NCBI GenBank assembly: GCA_022410635.1
Contig: JAJVDF010000205.1
Span: forward strand, 1,629,949-1,693,948
Direction: 5' to 3'
Origin: Tretioscincus oriximinensis
Taxonomy: Eukaryota > Chordata > Lepidosauria > Squamata > Gymnophthalmidae
DNA: 64,000 nucleotides
The notes under the pieces were generated by a model. That model was not told the DNA's origin. It was given only the letters and a program-made list of their open reading frames with translations, and did not search any database. Position numbers and translations under genes: made by a program. How positions within the stretch are numbered: the stretch's first letter is position 1; every line of letters begins with the position of its first letter. Shown piece after piece: positions 1 through 12,773 of the stretch.

Positions 1-199
1 GTGAAAGCACTGAAGACTGGAGTGGAACAGGATTTCTTGGCATAGNTGTAGACCTTTTCAACTAATTCAGCATAGGGAGCTTTGGGGAATATTCAGCATT
101 GGGAAAATACTAGTTCCGTGTGGACAAAGTAAACCAGGGAGCTACTTGTTCTAGGATAACACAGAAATACAAAAAAGGTTATAGTTACAGTGAGGGCTA

Positions 200-409
<210 letters not shown>

Positions 410-1047
410 CTACTCAATAAAAGAAAAAGCTGTTAGTTTCNATTTGGGGTCCAGCAAGAAGGCTAACGAGGAATAGACCAATGCCCATTTATACCATATT
501 TCGATATTCTGGAATACAGTACTTCCTAGAAGAATATCCTATCCAAGAATATCTTAGTGATGTCTGGATGCTGGTTGTATGTATACAGTTCTGGTATAGA
601 AACGAGAATAGATTCTTGAAATTTATGCCTGTATGTTCTTAAAAGTAAACAGAAGTAGATTTTGGTTTGAAAGCATTACACATGCAGCATGGAAAAATGA
701 GACAAGATTCTATATTAATAACATAGCAACTGAGGTATCTAGTTATATATAATTAATAATCTGAAAAATGTGCAGAAATGAAAAATTGCAAACAGAAATG
801 GATAACAGTGAAGAATTATTTATTAAGAAAATTGGGGATGAANGTAACAAAATTAAGAGCACTGATATTCCCGATGTAATCTTATTTCTGTAAATGGAAA
901 CTCTCGTACTGGTAAGTAATAAGGGGGTGACGAGGATAAAAGGAAGAAAAGAAGGGAAGCATTAAAACAAATTAAAACGTTGTAAGAAGGATAAAAAGAA
1001 TATTGACGTGTAATGGAATGTTTTTTAAAGTATTACATACATAAAGC

Positions 1048-1140
1048 CAACAACCAAACATAGGAGTTGTTTTCAGAAAAATAGATGTCTAGGACTATGA
1101 TGGCTATTTTTCTAAAAACAACTTCTATGTATGGATGTTG
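1048..1140. repeat. Imperfect inverted repeat (hairpin/MITE-like)
   Basis: The arms at 1059-1084 and 1104-1129 are inverted copies matching at 24 of 26 positions (CATAGGAGTTGTTTTCAGAA on the left arm). Weaker pairing extends outward to about 1048 and 1140. The loop is 19 bases. No family was recognised, and a miniature foldback transposon remnant is the likeliest explanation. Confidence 0.6.
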
Positions 1141-2091
1141 ATCCAGACCATCTTGCAAAGGGTCTTATANTACTGAAGAGGACAACAAGGAACAGGGTAG
1201 GTGACATGAGTTTTCATAGAGTAGTGGTAGACTGAAAGAGTAGACTTGTCTATGAAAGCTCATGCAACTGGTTCCTCTTTCTTGTTAGCTCTACAGTGCT
1301 ACAAGAGGCTCTTCCTAGATTTTCTGGACCCAAACATTGGAGCTTCCCCAAGAAACGCAGTAGAAAATATTTTTNGATTGCTGCTGCTGCCAATGACATC
1401 TCAAGTGAAACAGGAAATTGTAGACCAATGGAAATTAATGTGTTGTATTATACATTGCTTGCATTGATGTCATGTATCACTTAACTATTTCAGAAATTCC
1501 TGTATGGGCTTATTCATTGTAGATCACATGGGGAGGTTCTGATTTACCCACCCTCACTCTGTATTGCCCATATTGTTCCAGTTCTAGACCCACTTCAGCC
1601 TGGGTTTTGACTTTGTTTTAGGCTAGAATCAACTTTGAATTCTCTAATGGAATTTGTTTTGTTTGAACTGTTTTGTGTATATATATATTCTCAATGAACT
1701 GCTACGTTTCATGTTCCAGGCATTAGATTGAACCAAATCAGTCCCCTGCAGAGTTCGTTACTGAAATGTTGACATTCATAGCTGAACACAGAGGCCATGT
1801 TTGGAGAAGCTTCCTGCTGTCCAATGGCATTTCCTATTCTCCAAGATCTGTCCTACACCAACATGCAAACAAGCTCTTGCTAATGCACGTTAGCTGGCAT
1901 TACTATATATGTTTTGTGATTAATCAATCACAATCTCTCAATGTAATTTAGGGAGCTGTTAGTACACATTGCATGGGTATTAGCACTATTTCCATGCAGA
2001 TATTAGGGAATAGTGAGCTTCTTAAAGCATTTTAACAAGCTTGTGCTAAATGTTACTTAATTTCCAAGGTGCATATTAGAAATTAGCATCC

Positions 2092-2625
2092 ACAGAGTTG
2101 GAAGGACCTCCAGGGTCATCGGGTCCAACCCCCTGCTCAATGCAGGATTCATTAAACCACCCCAGACGGATGACTGTCCAGTCTCTGTTTGAAGACTTCT
2201 AGCAAAGGTGAACTCACTACCTCCAGTGGCACCCTGTTCCACTGTTTTATCACCCTGACAGTTAGAAAGTTTTTTCTGATATCTTATCTAATCTAAACCT
2301 ATACCCCTGCAGTTACATTCCATTGTTTCTAGTCCTTCCATGTGCCAATGAGAACAATGCTGATCCCTCTGCTTTGTGACAGCCTTTCAGATATTTGTAG
2401 ACAGGTATCAAATCTCCTCTCAGTCTTCTCTTTTGCAGATTAGACATCCTAGATCCTTTAACTGCTCCTCATAGGATATGGTTTCCAGACCACNCACCAT
2501 CCTTGTAACTCTATTTTGAACTTGCTCTAGTTTTTTAAATTGGGCCCCCAAAACTGAACACAGAATTCTAAGTGTGGTTGTAGAGAGGAGTAATTACTTC
2601 ACATGAGCATAATAGGATACCATAC
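2092..2625 (-). mobile_element. CR1 LINE 3' fragment
   Basis: On the plus strand this reads GAGTTGGAAGGACCTCCAGG and onward through CCAACCCCCTGCTCAATGCA. That is the well-known reverse complement of a CR1 open reading frame 2 C-terminus and 3'UTR. It continues through the typical 'CACCCTGTTCCACTG', 'GAAAGTTTTTTCTGATATC' and 'CAAATCTCCTCTCAGTC' stretches. It is 5'-truncated and has no intact frame. Confidence 0.85.
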
Positions 2626-3138
2626 TCTCAGTGATATTGGGGTTCAAATAGTTTTTGCTTTTCTGCCGCTCCTTGCCTTGAAGACGAAACAGAAAACAAC
2701 CATTTTAGGATGTGGAGGAAAATGCCAAGTCTATTTGTATTGGGAAACTGTTTCTTTTTCATTTTGTTATTATTATTTTTTTCCAAATGACAAACATGAA
2801 AATGACATGGTAATAACTTTCTGATGTACAGAGCCGTGGCTAATATCACTTTGATGAACTGTGACTGTACTTCTAGTTTTCCTTGGAGCTTGTTGTTTAA
2901 AACNATGGTGCTAATGGCAAACATCTAAGCATTAAAGGATTTGTATAAATGCTGTCCCAGAGGGTTCTCACCAAGGGGTCCAATCAAAGGAAATTACTGC
3001 ATACGTGACGCATACATAAAGTTCTATTAGTAACAGAGAAAAGAATAAGTAGGTCACTGATACAAAGCAGAATGATAAAACTGTCCAGAACAAGATACAT
3101 CAAGGTGTACTCCAAGAATGAACATTTAACAGACAGTA

Positions 3139-3288
3139 TTTATTTATTTTTTCTATAATCTTAATATTAATATTACTAATGGAAGCTATTTATTTATGAT
3201 GCTCCTTTCACCAAAAGGAGGGTCAGTTTTTGTTGCTTTCTCCACAATGGACACCATGTAAAGTAGGTGGGGCTGAAAGAGTTCTATT
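3139..3288 (-). mobile_element. tRNA-derived SINE (family 1), 3' fragment
   Basis: A TATTTATTTATT tail is followed by the reverse complement of the family body (TTGTTGCTTTCTCCACAAtG..GTAGGTGGGGCTGA). It breaks off where a second SINE begins at about 3322. It shares its body with the fuller copies at 4914-5181 and 32764-33030. Confidence 0.7.
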
Positions 3289-3321
3289 TCTTTCTTTCTT
3301 TCTTTATGTATTTATGTATAT

Positions 3322-3602
3322 GAATCCGTCTCTCAGCTGGGAGATCGGGTTTCAAATCCCTGTGTGGGACGTGGGGAGGGGTGAGCACCTTCCACTAGCC
3401 TGTAGCTCTAGCCAATCCAGCTATTCAAAAGCATGAATTGCAAGAAACTGCAACGACTGCAAGTAGATACATGAGAACCACCAGAGCCTGGTGGGGAAGA
3501 TAGAATGTAAGCCTTTGGGCAAAAATACCCTTGTAAGCCACTTTGAGTCCCTTTGAAAGATGAGAAAAGTGGGGTATAAGAACCCAGTTCTTCTTCTTCT
3601 TT
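3322..3602 (+). mobile_element. tRNA-derived SINE with (TTC)n tail (family 2)
   Basis: This copy lacks the box A start. It retains the box B-like GGGTTTCAAATCCC, the body with GGGGAGGGGTGAGCACCTTC and GAATTGCAAGAAACTGCAAC, and the 3' part GTAAGCCACTTTGAGTCCC..GGGGTATAAGAACCCAGTTC. It ends in TTC repeats. The same body occurs about ten times in the window. Confidence 0.85.
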
Positions 3603-4565
3603 ATTTGCACTTTCATACCACTCTATATCCAAAGGTCTCAGGAATAAAACCAGAATCAACATATTTAAAAGAACTGTGCCCAGAAATAGGGAAGGGAGAA
3701 CTGATTTGTTCAACCAAAGGTTCAACAAAGGCTAAAGAGATTCGTCTTCAAACTTTTTCTGAAAATATACAGAGATGGTAATTGACAAACCTCAAAGGAA
3801 GACTATTCTATAGTCTGGGGGCTACCATGGAAAAGGCCCTACCCTATAATCCATCATTCAAAGAAGGAAATTGGACCAGTAATTTTTTAGGCGTACACTG
3901 CTCTCCCAATTAAGAATGAGCTTAATTAAGATAGTCACCATAACTAGTAGCTACTAATTCTATCCATTGCTCACTGCTCTCAATGAATATATCCCATTCT
4001 AAATAACCACTGTAGCCATCACTGCAGATATCTCCAGATTACAAGAAGAAATTCTGGGAACACACAATCTCACAATTGCCTCTTGCCATCTTCAACAAAT
4101 GCAGAAACAGTCATGGGAATAAGTCTGAATGGTATTGGTTCTTCCTCTTTGGTGCTGAATGAAGGAACCACACTCAGCAGTTGATCAGAAAATTCATGCA
4201 ATAGTTTCTGCTGGAGCTCCCCAGCCTTCAAAACTTAAATTCACACAGTTCTTTTATGGTGCTGTGGGAGTCCTTTGCTGTTGCAGGGAGTGAGCATTCA
4301 GTCTGCTGTGAGCATTCATTAGTGCACTATAATGGCAGTGTGGCAGAAAGAACACGGAAACCATACAGATTTCCCAGTAAATAGAGAAAATGGCTGATTT
4401 CCACAGGCTTTTCCTGTGCTCAACAAGACAATTTTAAGCCAGGGAATTTGCTTCCCAGCTATGATATTTTAATAGCCCAGCAGTTCGATACACCACTTGG
4501 CAGTCACGGTTCTCAGACATTGCTAACTTATTTCACTATATTTGAATATTCCAGAATGATTATGA

Positions 4566-4770
4566 AGGAGGAAGAGGAGGAGGATTCACTTTTCTCAGTC
4601 CATAGGGACTCAAAGCAGCTTATTCAAAAAATATACATAAATTTTGTGAAGTAAGTGAGGCTGAGACAGCTCCTAAAAACTGTGGCTACCCAAGGTCACC
4701 TTGCTGGCTTCATGTGACATAGAATCAAATTGCAAGATTATCTGATGAGAGTATTGCCACTCTAAATCAC
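4566..4770 (-). mobile_element. Degenerate tRNA-derived SINE
   Basis: A GAGGAGGAAGAGG tail (reverse complement of TCC repeats) is followed by 'TTTTCTCAGTCCATAGGGACTCAAAGCAGCTTA'-type 3' sequence. After this come a GAGGCTGAGACAGCTC..CAAGGTCACC body and a degraded tRNA head ending about 4770. It is an older copy with many differences. Confidence 0.6.
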
Positions 4771-4913
4771 AACAACAGATTGGCTTGCTCTAGACTGTTT
4801 CATTCTGCAATATCCATGTTTTATTCCAGAACATCCAAATAAAGCAGAATAAGTAAGTGATGCAGCCCTTAGAATGTCTTACTTCTTACTCATGTTAGCC
4901 TTCAAAGTCAGAT

Positions 4914-5181
4914 TTATTTATTTATTTATTTATTTATTTATTTGTATTTATATCCCGCCCTATACCCGAAGGTCTCAGGGTGGCCACCATAGGGCGGCAC
5001 ACACAGCTTTTGTTGCTTTCTCCACAACAGACACCCTGTGGAATAGGTGGGGCTGAGAGAGTTCTAAAGAACTGTGACTGGCCCAAGGTCACCCATGGCT
5101 TCATGGAGGAGTGGGGAATCGAACCAGGAGACTACCAGATAAGGGTCCCACACTCTAACCACTACACCAAACTGGCTCTTT
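4914..5181 (-). mobile_element. tRNA-derived SINE (family 1), near full length
   Basis: On the minus strand the element begins AGAGCCAGTTTGGTGTAGTG, a tRNA-like box A region. It has a box B-like GGTTCGATTCCCCACTCC, the body CTTGGGCCAGTCACAGTTC, then GCCGCC..GGTATAGGGCGGGATATAAA, and ends in (AAAT/ATAA)n. This is the layout of squamate tRNA SINEs. It is one of the best preserved copies here. Confidence 0.85.
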
Positions 5182-5258
5182 AATCCAACTTCAGTCCTGA
5201 AGAACTGAGAAAAAAATCCTGGTTTAGTACAATACTTTAGGACTGAAGTTGGTTTAAA
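5179..5258. repeat. Short foldback sequence
   Basis: The arms 5179-5200 and 5237-5258 are inverted copies matching at 20 of 22 positions (AATCCAACTTCAGTCCTGA on the left). They abut the head of the SINE at 4914-5181. A related 'CCTTCAGGACTGAAAATGGATTAAA' stretch occurs near 14130, so this is probably a dispersed MITE remnant. Confidence 0.5.
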
Positions 5259-7220
5259 ACTATATGTCGGATTCTGGCTCTAGTCAGTCTGATTGTTGGC
5301 CAGGGATGTCAGATTTTATGGATTAGAAAGATCTGAAGTTTGAGCAAGTTTATCTATGGTTATTTGCCTTTGAGCAATAGCAAAATAATAATAATAATCA
5401 TCTACTTGATAGGCTTTTGGTGTTTTTCAGCTGCAAATGCTTCATGGATCAACGCTACAACAATCCCAACTCCCATTTTTTTTAATAAAAAAGCTGAGAC
5501 ATTTGAAGGTTCAAAAGCAACAGAACTCCTATTAATATTTATTGATTGAGTGCCAACAGCATGTAAGTTGCTGTACATTTGAGCCAAATTGTTTTAACGA
5601 AATATTGAAATTGCCTTTTAAAGGAAACGAAAAAGCCCTGCTGCATTCATGAAAAATCAATGTGGGATGGAAATAAATTTTTACTTAAACTCTGAGCAGG
5701 AAAGCATTTGTCTTTCCATGAATAATTGATTGCATGTAATCATTAATACTACTCTTAATTCTTTGCTTTTTTACCAAGGAGGTTTGTTGCTACAGGGATT
5801 ATTTTTTTTTTTTAAAAAAGCCTGTATTGATACTATATTCTATTCTAAATCAGCCTCAAACTGTTTTATATTGAGCAAAGCACATCTAATAAATATTTCA
5901 ACAATTCTAGAGATCTTCATAGTAGATTTAGCTAGAATAGTGCCAATCAGAGTACCAGCTTTTTTCCACCTCTATTACTTGTGGGGTAATTAATAAAAAG
6001 TGCTCTTAATTTTAGCTTCAGAGATCTGCATAAAACCCTTTTAGGCTAAGTTTTTACAAACTCCCTTCTCGCTTTCCCCATTTTTGACCCATTTCTCTTA
6101 TTCCCTGATCCTTAATTTTATTGCAACGAACATTTCTCCAAGCTCTGGCTGAAATCAGTGACTACTCGCATCACTCTAAAAGCGAAATATAGTCTCTGAC
6201 TATAGAGAAAAAACATAGAGGGTTTCAGGAACAATTGAAAGATAATATAAATAAATCAGCACCCAATAGAAGGATATTTTAAATTTATTCGAATTAACTA
6301 CTTTACTATTTAATTTGTACCCCACCTACCCCACAATGCAATACAAACCATAAAATACAAGATAATTCTTTAAAACCAATACAATACAACATGAATTATA
6401 TAATTATATACTGTGGAAAAAGGAAGGAAGGAATGGAAGAAGGGAGGAAGAAGGAAAGCAGGACAAAATGCCATAAAATCATTATAAAGTATAAATTTGG
6501 GATTGCATCCCTGCTATAGGGAGCTATGGATTAAAACTTTTGACAGTTATGACCATTGGTTTTTTATTTGTTGAGGCACCAAGAATTTGAATGTTAAAAT
6601 TGGGTATATAGGTTGTTTATTGGACCCAAGTTAGTGAATATTCAGGAAGGGACCACATCTCTTTCTATGTCTTCCACACTCCTGGTCATACTGGAATAGA
6701 CATCAGAGAACTTTCACTCCCTGACTTTGTAAGACCTAGTCGGATACATGGAATGAACTGTCACTGAACACATGGGATGAGAGAAATGGAAAAAGTGCTG
6801 TCAGAGTAGTTTTTCTCACTCTGTATGAAAATCAACTCTGACAGCTACTTCTGCCTTCTATGCTGGANGGTGATTTGAAGGGTATGACAACATGTGATCC
6901 CCATGCTTTTCAGCTATTTTCACATCAGNCTGTCAAAAAGGTATAGTCAGTGTTTCCACCATAATTGACAAAGATTTCCATGCGGTGGGAGCTGGCGCTG
7001 GCCTTTCCATGGCCCTTGCTATGGTATAACCATGTTATTAGTGTAGAAAGGAGGAATGTTTGCCATGTGCAGCTTACAATGCTGGCACCACACATTTTTT
7101 GGTGGTAACCATATTCCTAGGCTTTTTGCACAAACTCAGCAGTAATATATTTTACCGATCTGTAACACCACATGGACATCACATTTGATGTATTGTAGCA
7201 TATCTCTAAAACACATTATT

Positions 7221-7510
7221 GAAGAAGAAGAAGAAGAAGAACTGAGTTTTTATATCCCGCTTTTCTCACCTGAAAGGATTCAAAGCAGTTTACAAGCTTA
7301 TTTTTTGCCTGAAGGTTTACATTCCATCTCCCCTACCTCACTGTGTTGGTCCCCATTTATCTAATCACAATTTCTTGCTTTCAAATAGCTGGGCTGACTA
7401 CAGCTGAGGACAGAGAGGGCACTCATTCTTCCACATGGCCGACACTGAGCTTTGAACTCGGTATCTCTGCTGAAACAACCAGTGCTGTTAACCACTGTGC
7501 CTGTGGCAGA
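7221..7510 (-). mobile_element. tRNA-derived SINE with (TTC)n tail (family 2)
   Basis: (GAA)n at 7221-7240 is the reverse complement of the TTC tail. It is followed by CTGAGTTTTTATATCCCGCT, a 3' body with CAAAGCAGTTTACAAGC, and a diverged tRNA-like head ending near 7510. Orientation is minus, the same strand as SYNPR. Confidence 0.8.
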
Positions 7511-8066
7511 TGAATGGTAGAAAATGGATGTACATTTCTATACATCTGATTCATTCACCACCAAATTTCTGAATGAATGATTCTGATTCATTCAAACATC
7601 AAATGTTTCTTTTTAGGAGGAGTAATCAAAGAACTAGCCACTTGGTGAATCTGCAACTCATAGGAAGTGGCAGCTCTGAATATCTTAATTATTGGGGGCC
7701 TTAGCTACTCTAAAGCTCAACNTTAACCAATTGGCCCTTAACCTTTAGGTCCTTTTGAATGCAACCTCTACAAAATGTTCACCAGCTCAGGGACATCAGA
7801 TTTGTAAAGACTGTCCTAGTTTCTATTCTAGTTTATCTATTACATCTATGCCTTCTGGGCTGGGACCATAAATAATATCATTCCCTGACTCATGGCTTGT
7901 ACTCAGCAGACATTTCGTACACATCATGGTTCTTTGCCGAAGGACATAAATTGTGGGATTGATGAGGAAAGGGGACCATTTATTGATTCCCATTCAGCAA
8001 CGTTGTTTAAGGACTGTATATTTNAATAAGACTATTTATGAGCGAAAGAAAAAAAATATGATCTCA

Positions 8067-8396
<330 letters not shown>

Positions 8397-9370
8397 TCAA
8401 GGTGGGTTAGATGAAAGTTGGGTTCCTCAAGTGCCAAAGCCTTGCTAAAATTTCACAATGGCATTGCTCTCTTATAAGATGCTCACATTCAAATGAAGCT
8501 TCCAGGAGACATAGCAAATGCAAAAGGATATATCTTGANAAAGGGGCCTGCCACACACACATNGCAGTGTAGGATATGGCATGCCCTATTTGGATGGCAG
8601 GCCACTATTCCAAGATTCATCCTAAAATATAGTCTATGAGAAAAGGCCTAAGACATGTTATCATATTGCCCTTAATCAAATAGACATCATTGTGAATGTG
8701 ACAGAGGTACAGCATCTCCACAGGTTCCGGTGGTGCTAGGATTGGGGTACCTTTGCTGCTCAGACTGCAGGTTCCATCTCTAAAGACACTCTGATTCCAA
8801 GACAGACTTACAGAGTTTCGTGAAAGTGCTGTGCGACAGATTAAGCAAGGAACTTGTGAGGTGGTTGAAAGATCAGTGTGCAGATGCCAGCAGCAATGGA
8901 AAGAACTGCTGTGAAGGCCAGGCCACATTTAAGGTGTAAAGATCATGATTTTCATAATAATAATGGAAATGTATTGAAAAATACTGTTTGATCCAAGTAT
9001 AAGCACAATATAGGTAACTCTAGATCCGGACCACCATTCTGTCATCCTCCTCCATAACCCAAATTCCTACTTCTCTTCAGCTTGGGATGTTAGTTTTACA
9101 AATCAAAACATTTCCAGATCTGAGTATAAAGTGAGGACCTGGACGTAACAGTCCATATCCAGATTTNTTATTATTCAATCACTAGTGGAATTAGCCCATC
9201 GTGTTACGGTAATTCAATGCACTCTAGTCCCTCCTTCCCTTTGCTCCTATCCATGCCTCCACCCCCACNCTCCTCCTTCCCTTGCCTACTTTCACTTGCT
9301 GCTTCTTTGTTCCGTTCCTTCTTTCTTCCCCTTTTCTTTTCCTTCATTCCTTCTTGAATCCTACGAACTT

Positions 9371-9747
9371 GAATTTCCAGGTAAAACAGACCCTTCCACA
9401 GAAGCACTGCGGATAACATTATCAGGTCAGAAAATAAGTCTAATATTGGGAGTATGCTACCGGCCTCCTAATCATACACCTGAAAGCGATACTCATTTGG
9501 AACAAGAGGTTATTGAAACTTCCAAAAAGAGAAGGGTAATAATAATGGGAGACTTCAACTATCCACATTTTGATTTGGCAAACACTTGTTCAACTCACGA
9601 AAAAGAAATAAAATTCTTAGACATTCTGATTANTTCCTAGAGCAGGTGGTTGTAGAACCAACTAGGGGCAAGGNAATCCTGGATTTAGTCCTAAATAATC
9701 CGTTTCTTGGGCCCCAAGCCCGGGATGATCAAGCACACGTAGTGGAT
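9371..9747 (+). mobile_element. CR1 LINE, endonuclease-domain part
   Basis: The translation contains GVCYRPPNHTPESDTHLEQE and VIIMGDFNYPHFDLA, the apurinic-like endonuclease motifs of CR1 ORF2, followed by 'LDLVLNN'. An in-frame stop (TAG, near 9638) and two N bases interrupt it. CR1 homology fades after about 9705; the related segment at 63345-63640 supports this end. It is the 5' portion of the element whose reverse transcriptase resumes near 10640. Confidence 0.85.
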
Positions 9748-9752
9748 GCCAG

Positions 9753-10351
9753 TGTAGCGTTCTCCATTTTAAAGGTTTGGATTTATTTTATAAACTTACC
9801 AGATATCCCAGAGGGAGGGGGAAGAGCAGGCCTGGGCAGGGTGTGGCTTCCTGAATCCCTGTTTGGGAGGGGGCATGGCTGGAGGAGCCAGACAATAGGG
9901 CCTCAAATAGCTGACTGGTCAGCAGATAAAAGGGAAGCTGACCAGGGCTAGAGGCCTTTCTGTTGAGTAAGACTTGTGGTATAGCAAGTTGACAGAGGGG
10001 TCTGCTTCTGATCTGCCTCAGAGGGGGTGGTGGAAGTGTATGGTGGCCTGAAAGAGTCAAAGTGGAGGCTAGACTTGGGGCTAAAACAAATAAATAGACA
10101 TCGTGACTGTCTCTTTAAGTTCTAGAAACAAATATTGCTCTTGCTTGGAGTTTGAGCTTGAGTCAGGCTTACTTTATAAAAGCTGAAGCTTTATTATTCT
10201 TATCTTCTTTCTATTTCTTATTTGTAAACAATAAACTTGTTATTTGTTTCAATTCAAATATCTCTTTCTTTTGTTTCTGTAACAACAATAAATAAGCACG
10301 CTAGCTGGGAGGGTCATCTAATAGTGGGCCCCTCAAGTAGGGGTTGCCACA
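9753..10351. mobile_element. Solo LTR (599 bp) with 5-bp target duplication
   Basis: The segment starts TGTAGCGTTCTCC and ends GGGGTTGCCACA, the expected TG...CA with short inverted ends (TGTAGC against TGTGGC). The five bases GCCAG occur directly before it (9748-9752) and directly after it (10352-10356). Inside are TATAAAAG at about 10175 and a polyadenylation signal AATAAA at 10230, spaced as in a U3-R-U5 structure; if functional, these make the plus strand the sense strand. No gag/pol/env coding sequence is present, so this is a solo LTR. A 5-bp duplication fits Ty3/gypsy or some endogenous retroviruses, and I cannot decide which. Confidence 0.75.
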
Positions 10352-10356
10352 GCCAG

Positions 10357-10630
10357 CAGCAGGGAGGCACTGGTCCCGGATACATATGAAATGATGATGA
10401 CCTCTGCTGCCACTGCCACACTATTCTCCGGCATCTGGGGGCACTACTGAAAATCACTTCAGGCACTGGTCCAGAGGGAGGCAGTAAAGGCAGAAGTGGC
10501 TGCCCACATACAAACGAGCAGGCTTGTAGAGGGAAGACAATGGAGCATGCTGGGAATTGTGGTCCCACCTGTGGCTGAGGGAAACGGTGAAGACATAGGA
10601 GACCGAAGTGGCTATAGGGCAGCAGGATAG
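10357..10630. other. Unclassified insert inside the CR1
   Basis: Before the LTR inserted, this sequence would have continued from 9706-9752. It lies where a CR1 should encode the linker between endonuclease and reverse transcriptase, yet no CR1-like translation is seen. It contains GCATGCTGGGAATTGTGGTC, a phrase common at the ends of several lizard repeats. Its family is unknown. Confidence 0.4.
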
Positions 10631-10631
10631 A

Positions 10632-12092
10632 TTGGAGAACACATGCACTGCACCTAACTATAAGCTTTCCTTAAGATCAGGCATAGTACCAGTACATTGG
10701 AGGGTAGCTAACGTAACACCAATCTTCAAAAAAGGATCCCGGGGTGATCCCGGAAATTATAGACCCATCAGTTTAACATCAATTCCAGGTAAAGTGTTGG
10801 AAACCTTAATTAAGGACAAAATTACTAAACACATGGAGAAGCATGCATTGCTGAATGAAACTCAGCATGGCTTCAGCAAAGGTAAATCATGCCTTACCAA
10901 CTTCTAGAATTCTTTGAGAGTGTTAACAAACATGTAGATAAATGGGATCCAGTTGATATTGTCTATCTAGATTTTCAGAAGTCTTTTGATAAAGTCCCAC
11001 ATCAAAGGCTTCTAAAAAAGCTCCATACTCATGGTATAAGAGGACAGACTTTGTCCTGGATTGGAAACTGGCTAAAAGATAGAAAACAGAGAGTAGTATT
11101 AAATAGACAGTTCTTTGAGTGGAAAGAGGTAAGAAGTGGGGTACCCCAAGGATCTGTACTGGGACCCTTGCTTTTCAATATATTTATAAATGATCTGGAT
11201 GCCGAGGTAAATAGTGAAGTAGCCAAGTTTGCTGATGACACTAAACTGTTCAGGGTAGTGAAAACTGAAAATGATTGTAAGGCACTCCAGAGTGATTTAT
11301 TGAAATTGGGTGAGTGGGCATCAAAGTGGCAAATGCACTTCAACTTAAGCAAGTGCAAGATTATGCATATTGGGGCAAAGAACCCCAACTACTCCTCTCA
11401 CCTGATGGGAACAAAGGTTTCTGTAACTGAGCAAGAAAAGGATCTTGGGGTGTTGGTGAACAATTCAATGAAAATGTCAACCCAGTGTGCAGCGGCAGCA
11501 AGAAAGGCAAATTCCATTTTGGGGATAATTAGGAAAGGAATCGAAAACAAGTCAGCAAATGTTGTTTTGCCTCTTTATAAATCTGTGGTGTGGCCACATT
11601 TGGAATACTGTGTTCAATTCTGGTCACCACATCTCAAGAGGGACATTTTGGAACTGGAGAAGGTGCAGAAAAGGGCAACAAAAATGATCAAGGGTCTGGA
11701 GCTCCTCCCTTATGAAGCAAGGCTGCAACGTCTGGGCCTCTTCAGCCTTGAACGGTGACGTCTGAGATGTGATCTGATTGAAGTGTACAAAATCATGCAT
11801 GGGATAGACAGGGTGAATAGAGAAAAATGTTTTCTCTCTCCCACAACACTAGGACCAGGGGGCACTCCTTAAAACTGTTGGGTAGGAAAGTGAGAACAGA
11901 CAAAGGAAAGTATTTTTTCACCCAGAGGGTCATCTGCCTATGGAATTTACTTCCTGAAGAGGTAGTGGTAGCTAACAGCTTGGATAGTTTCAAGACAGGA
12001 CTAGACAAGTTTATGGACACCAAGGATATAAATGGATACTAGGATGGCTGTCTGGATGTTGCCTCCAGGATGGAGTAACAGGCAGGACTCCG
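10632..12092 (+). mobile_element. CR1 LINE, reverse transcriptase part (broken)
   Basis: This is the ORF2 reverse transcriptase of a CR1 non-LTR retrotransposon. Motifs in order are: WRVANVTPIFKKGSRGDPGN and YRPISLTS; after a frameshift near 10900, YLDFQKSFDKVPHQRL (catalytic Asp, motif A), SGVPQGSVLGPLLFNIFIND (motif B) and FADDTKLF (motif C); then the C-terminal LPLYKSVVWPHLEYCVQFWS region. A TGA at 11756 and a frameshift near 11830 separate the last part, which ends DSFKTGLDKFMDTKDINGY and a stop at 12042. The 3'UTR matches the reverse of the copy at 56925-57627 until about 12092 and then diverges, so the 3' tail is missing. It cannot encode an active protein. Confidence 0.92.
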
Positions 12093-12773
12093 TGCTGAAA
12101 AACCAGGCTTACACTTGAATATATACAGTACTTATTTTTGTAAATAAATGATTGTGTACTGGTTGCACAGCCCACTAGATATGGTGATTAGAATTCTTGA
12201 CCATCCTTAATTTCAATAGAAACCAAGAATTTAGTAATAAAGAAAATTATCTTCAAAGAATGTGGCTGATTGCTAGTGGTGTTGCTTTTTGCAGAAGTGC
12301 AACTATTATTTTATCTGTTCTAGCATTTTCCAAATATTTTTAAAGTTTCTTTAGAATTGTGCCTATGCGTCAATAACGATTGGAGCTATGGTTTCCTTTT
12401 CTTCCCCCAGTGGCATCAGATTTCAATTTCCAGATCTCAGCATATTGTGATCTTCTGCAACCCTTCCTTGTCTGTTCTACTGGCCCCAGGAAAGTAGTGG
12501 CAGCTGGTGTTATTGGTTTTTCAAAAATAAAAGTGAGCGTCTTATTTTGTGCTGCTGGGATGATAGGATGATTGGAGAAAGTAGCCCTGGACAAGTAAAA
12601 AGTTTACATCCATTGCACTGAATCTGAAGAAACTTAAAAGTTATTTTAAAAGTATCATTTAGAAAAAGAAGGGCCTTTTCCGACTGTGAGTGGGGTATAG
12701 TTGGTAGCAACAGAGCATTCATATTGCTGATCACATCACTCTTTACCAAGTACTCCAAAAGCATTCTTAAATG

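Noticed and set aside
8617..8928. 103-codon minus-strand frame upstream of SYNPR exon 3
   Set aside because: It has no similarity to SYNPR and no suitable splice sites. Exon 3 starts at 8373 with a good acceptor.
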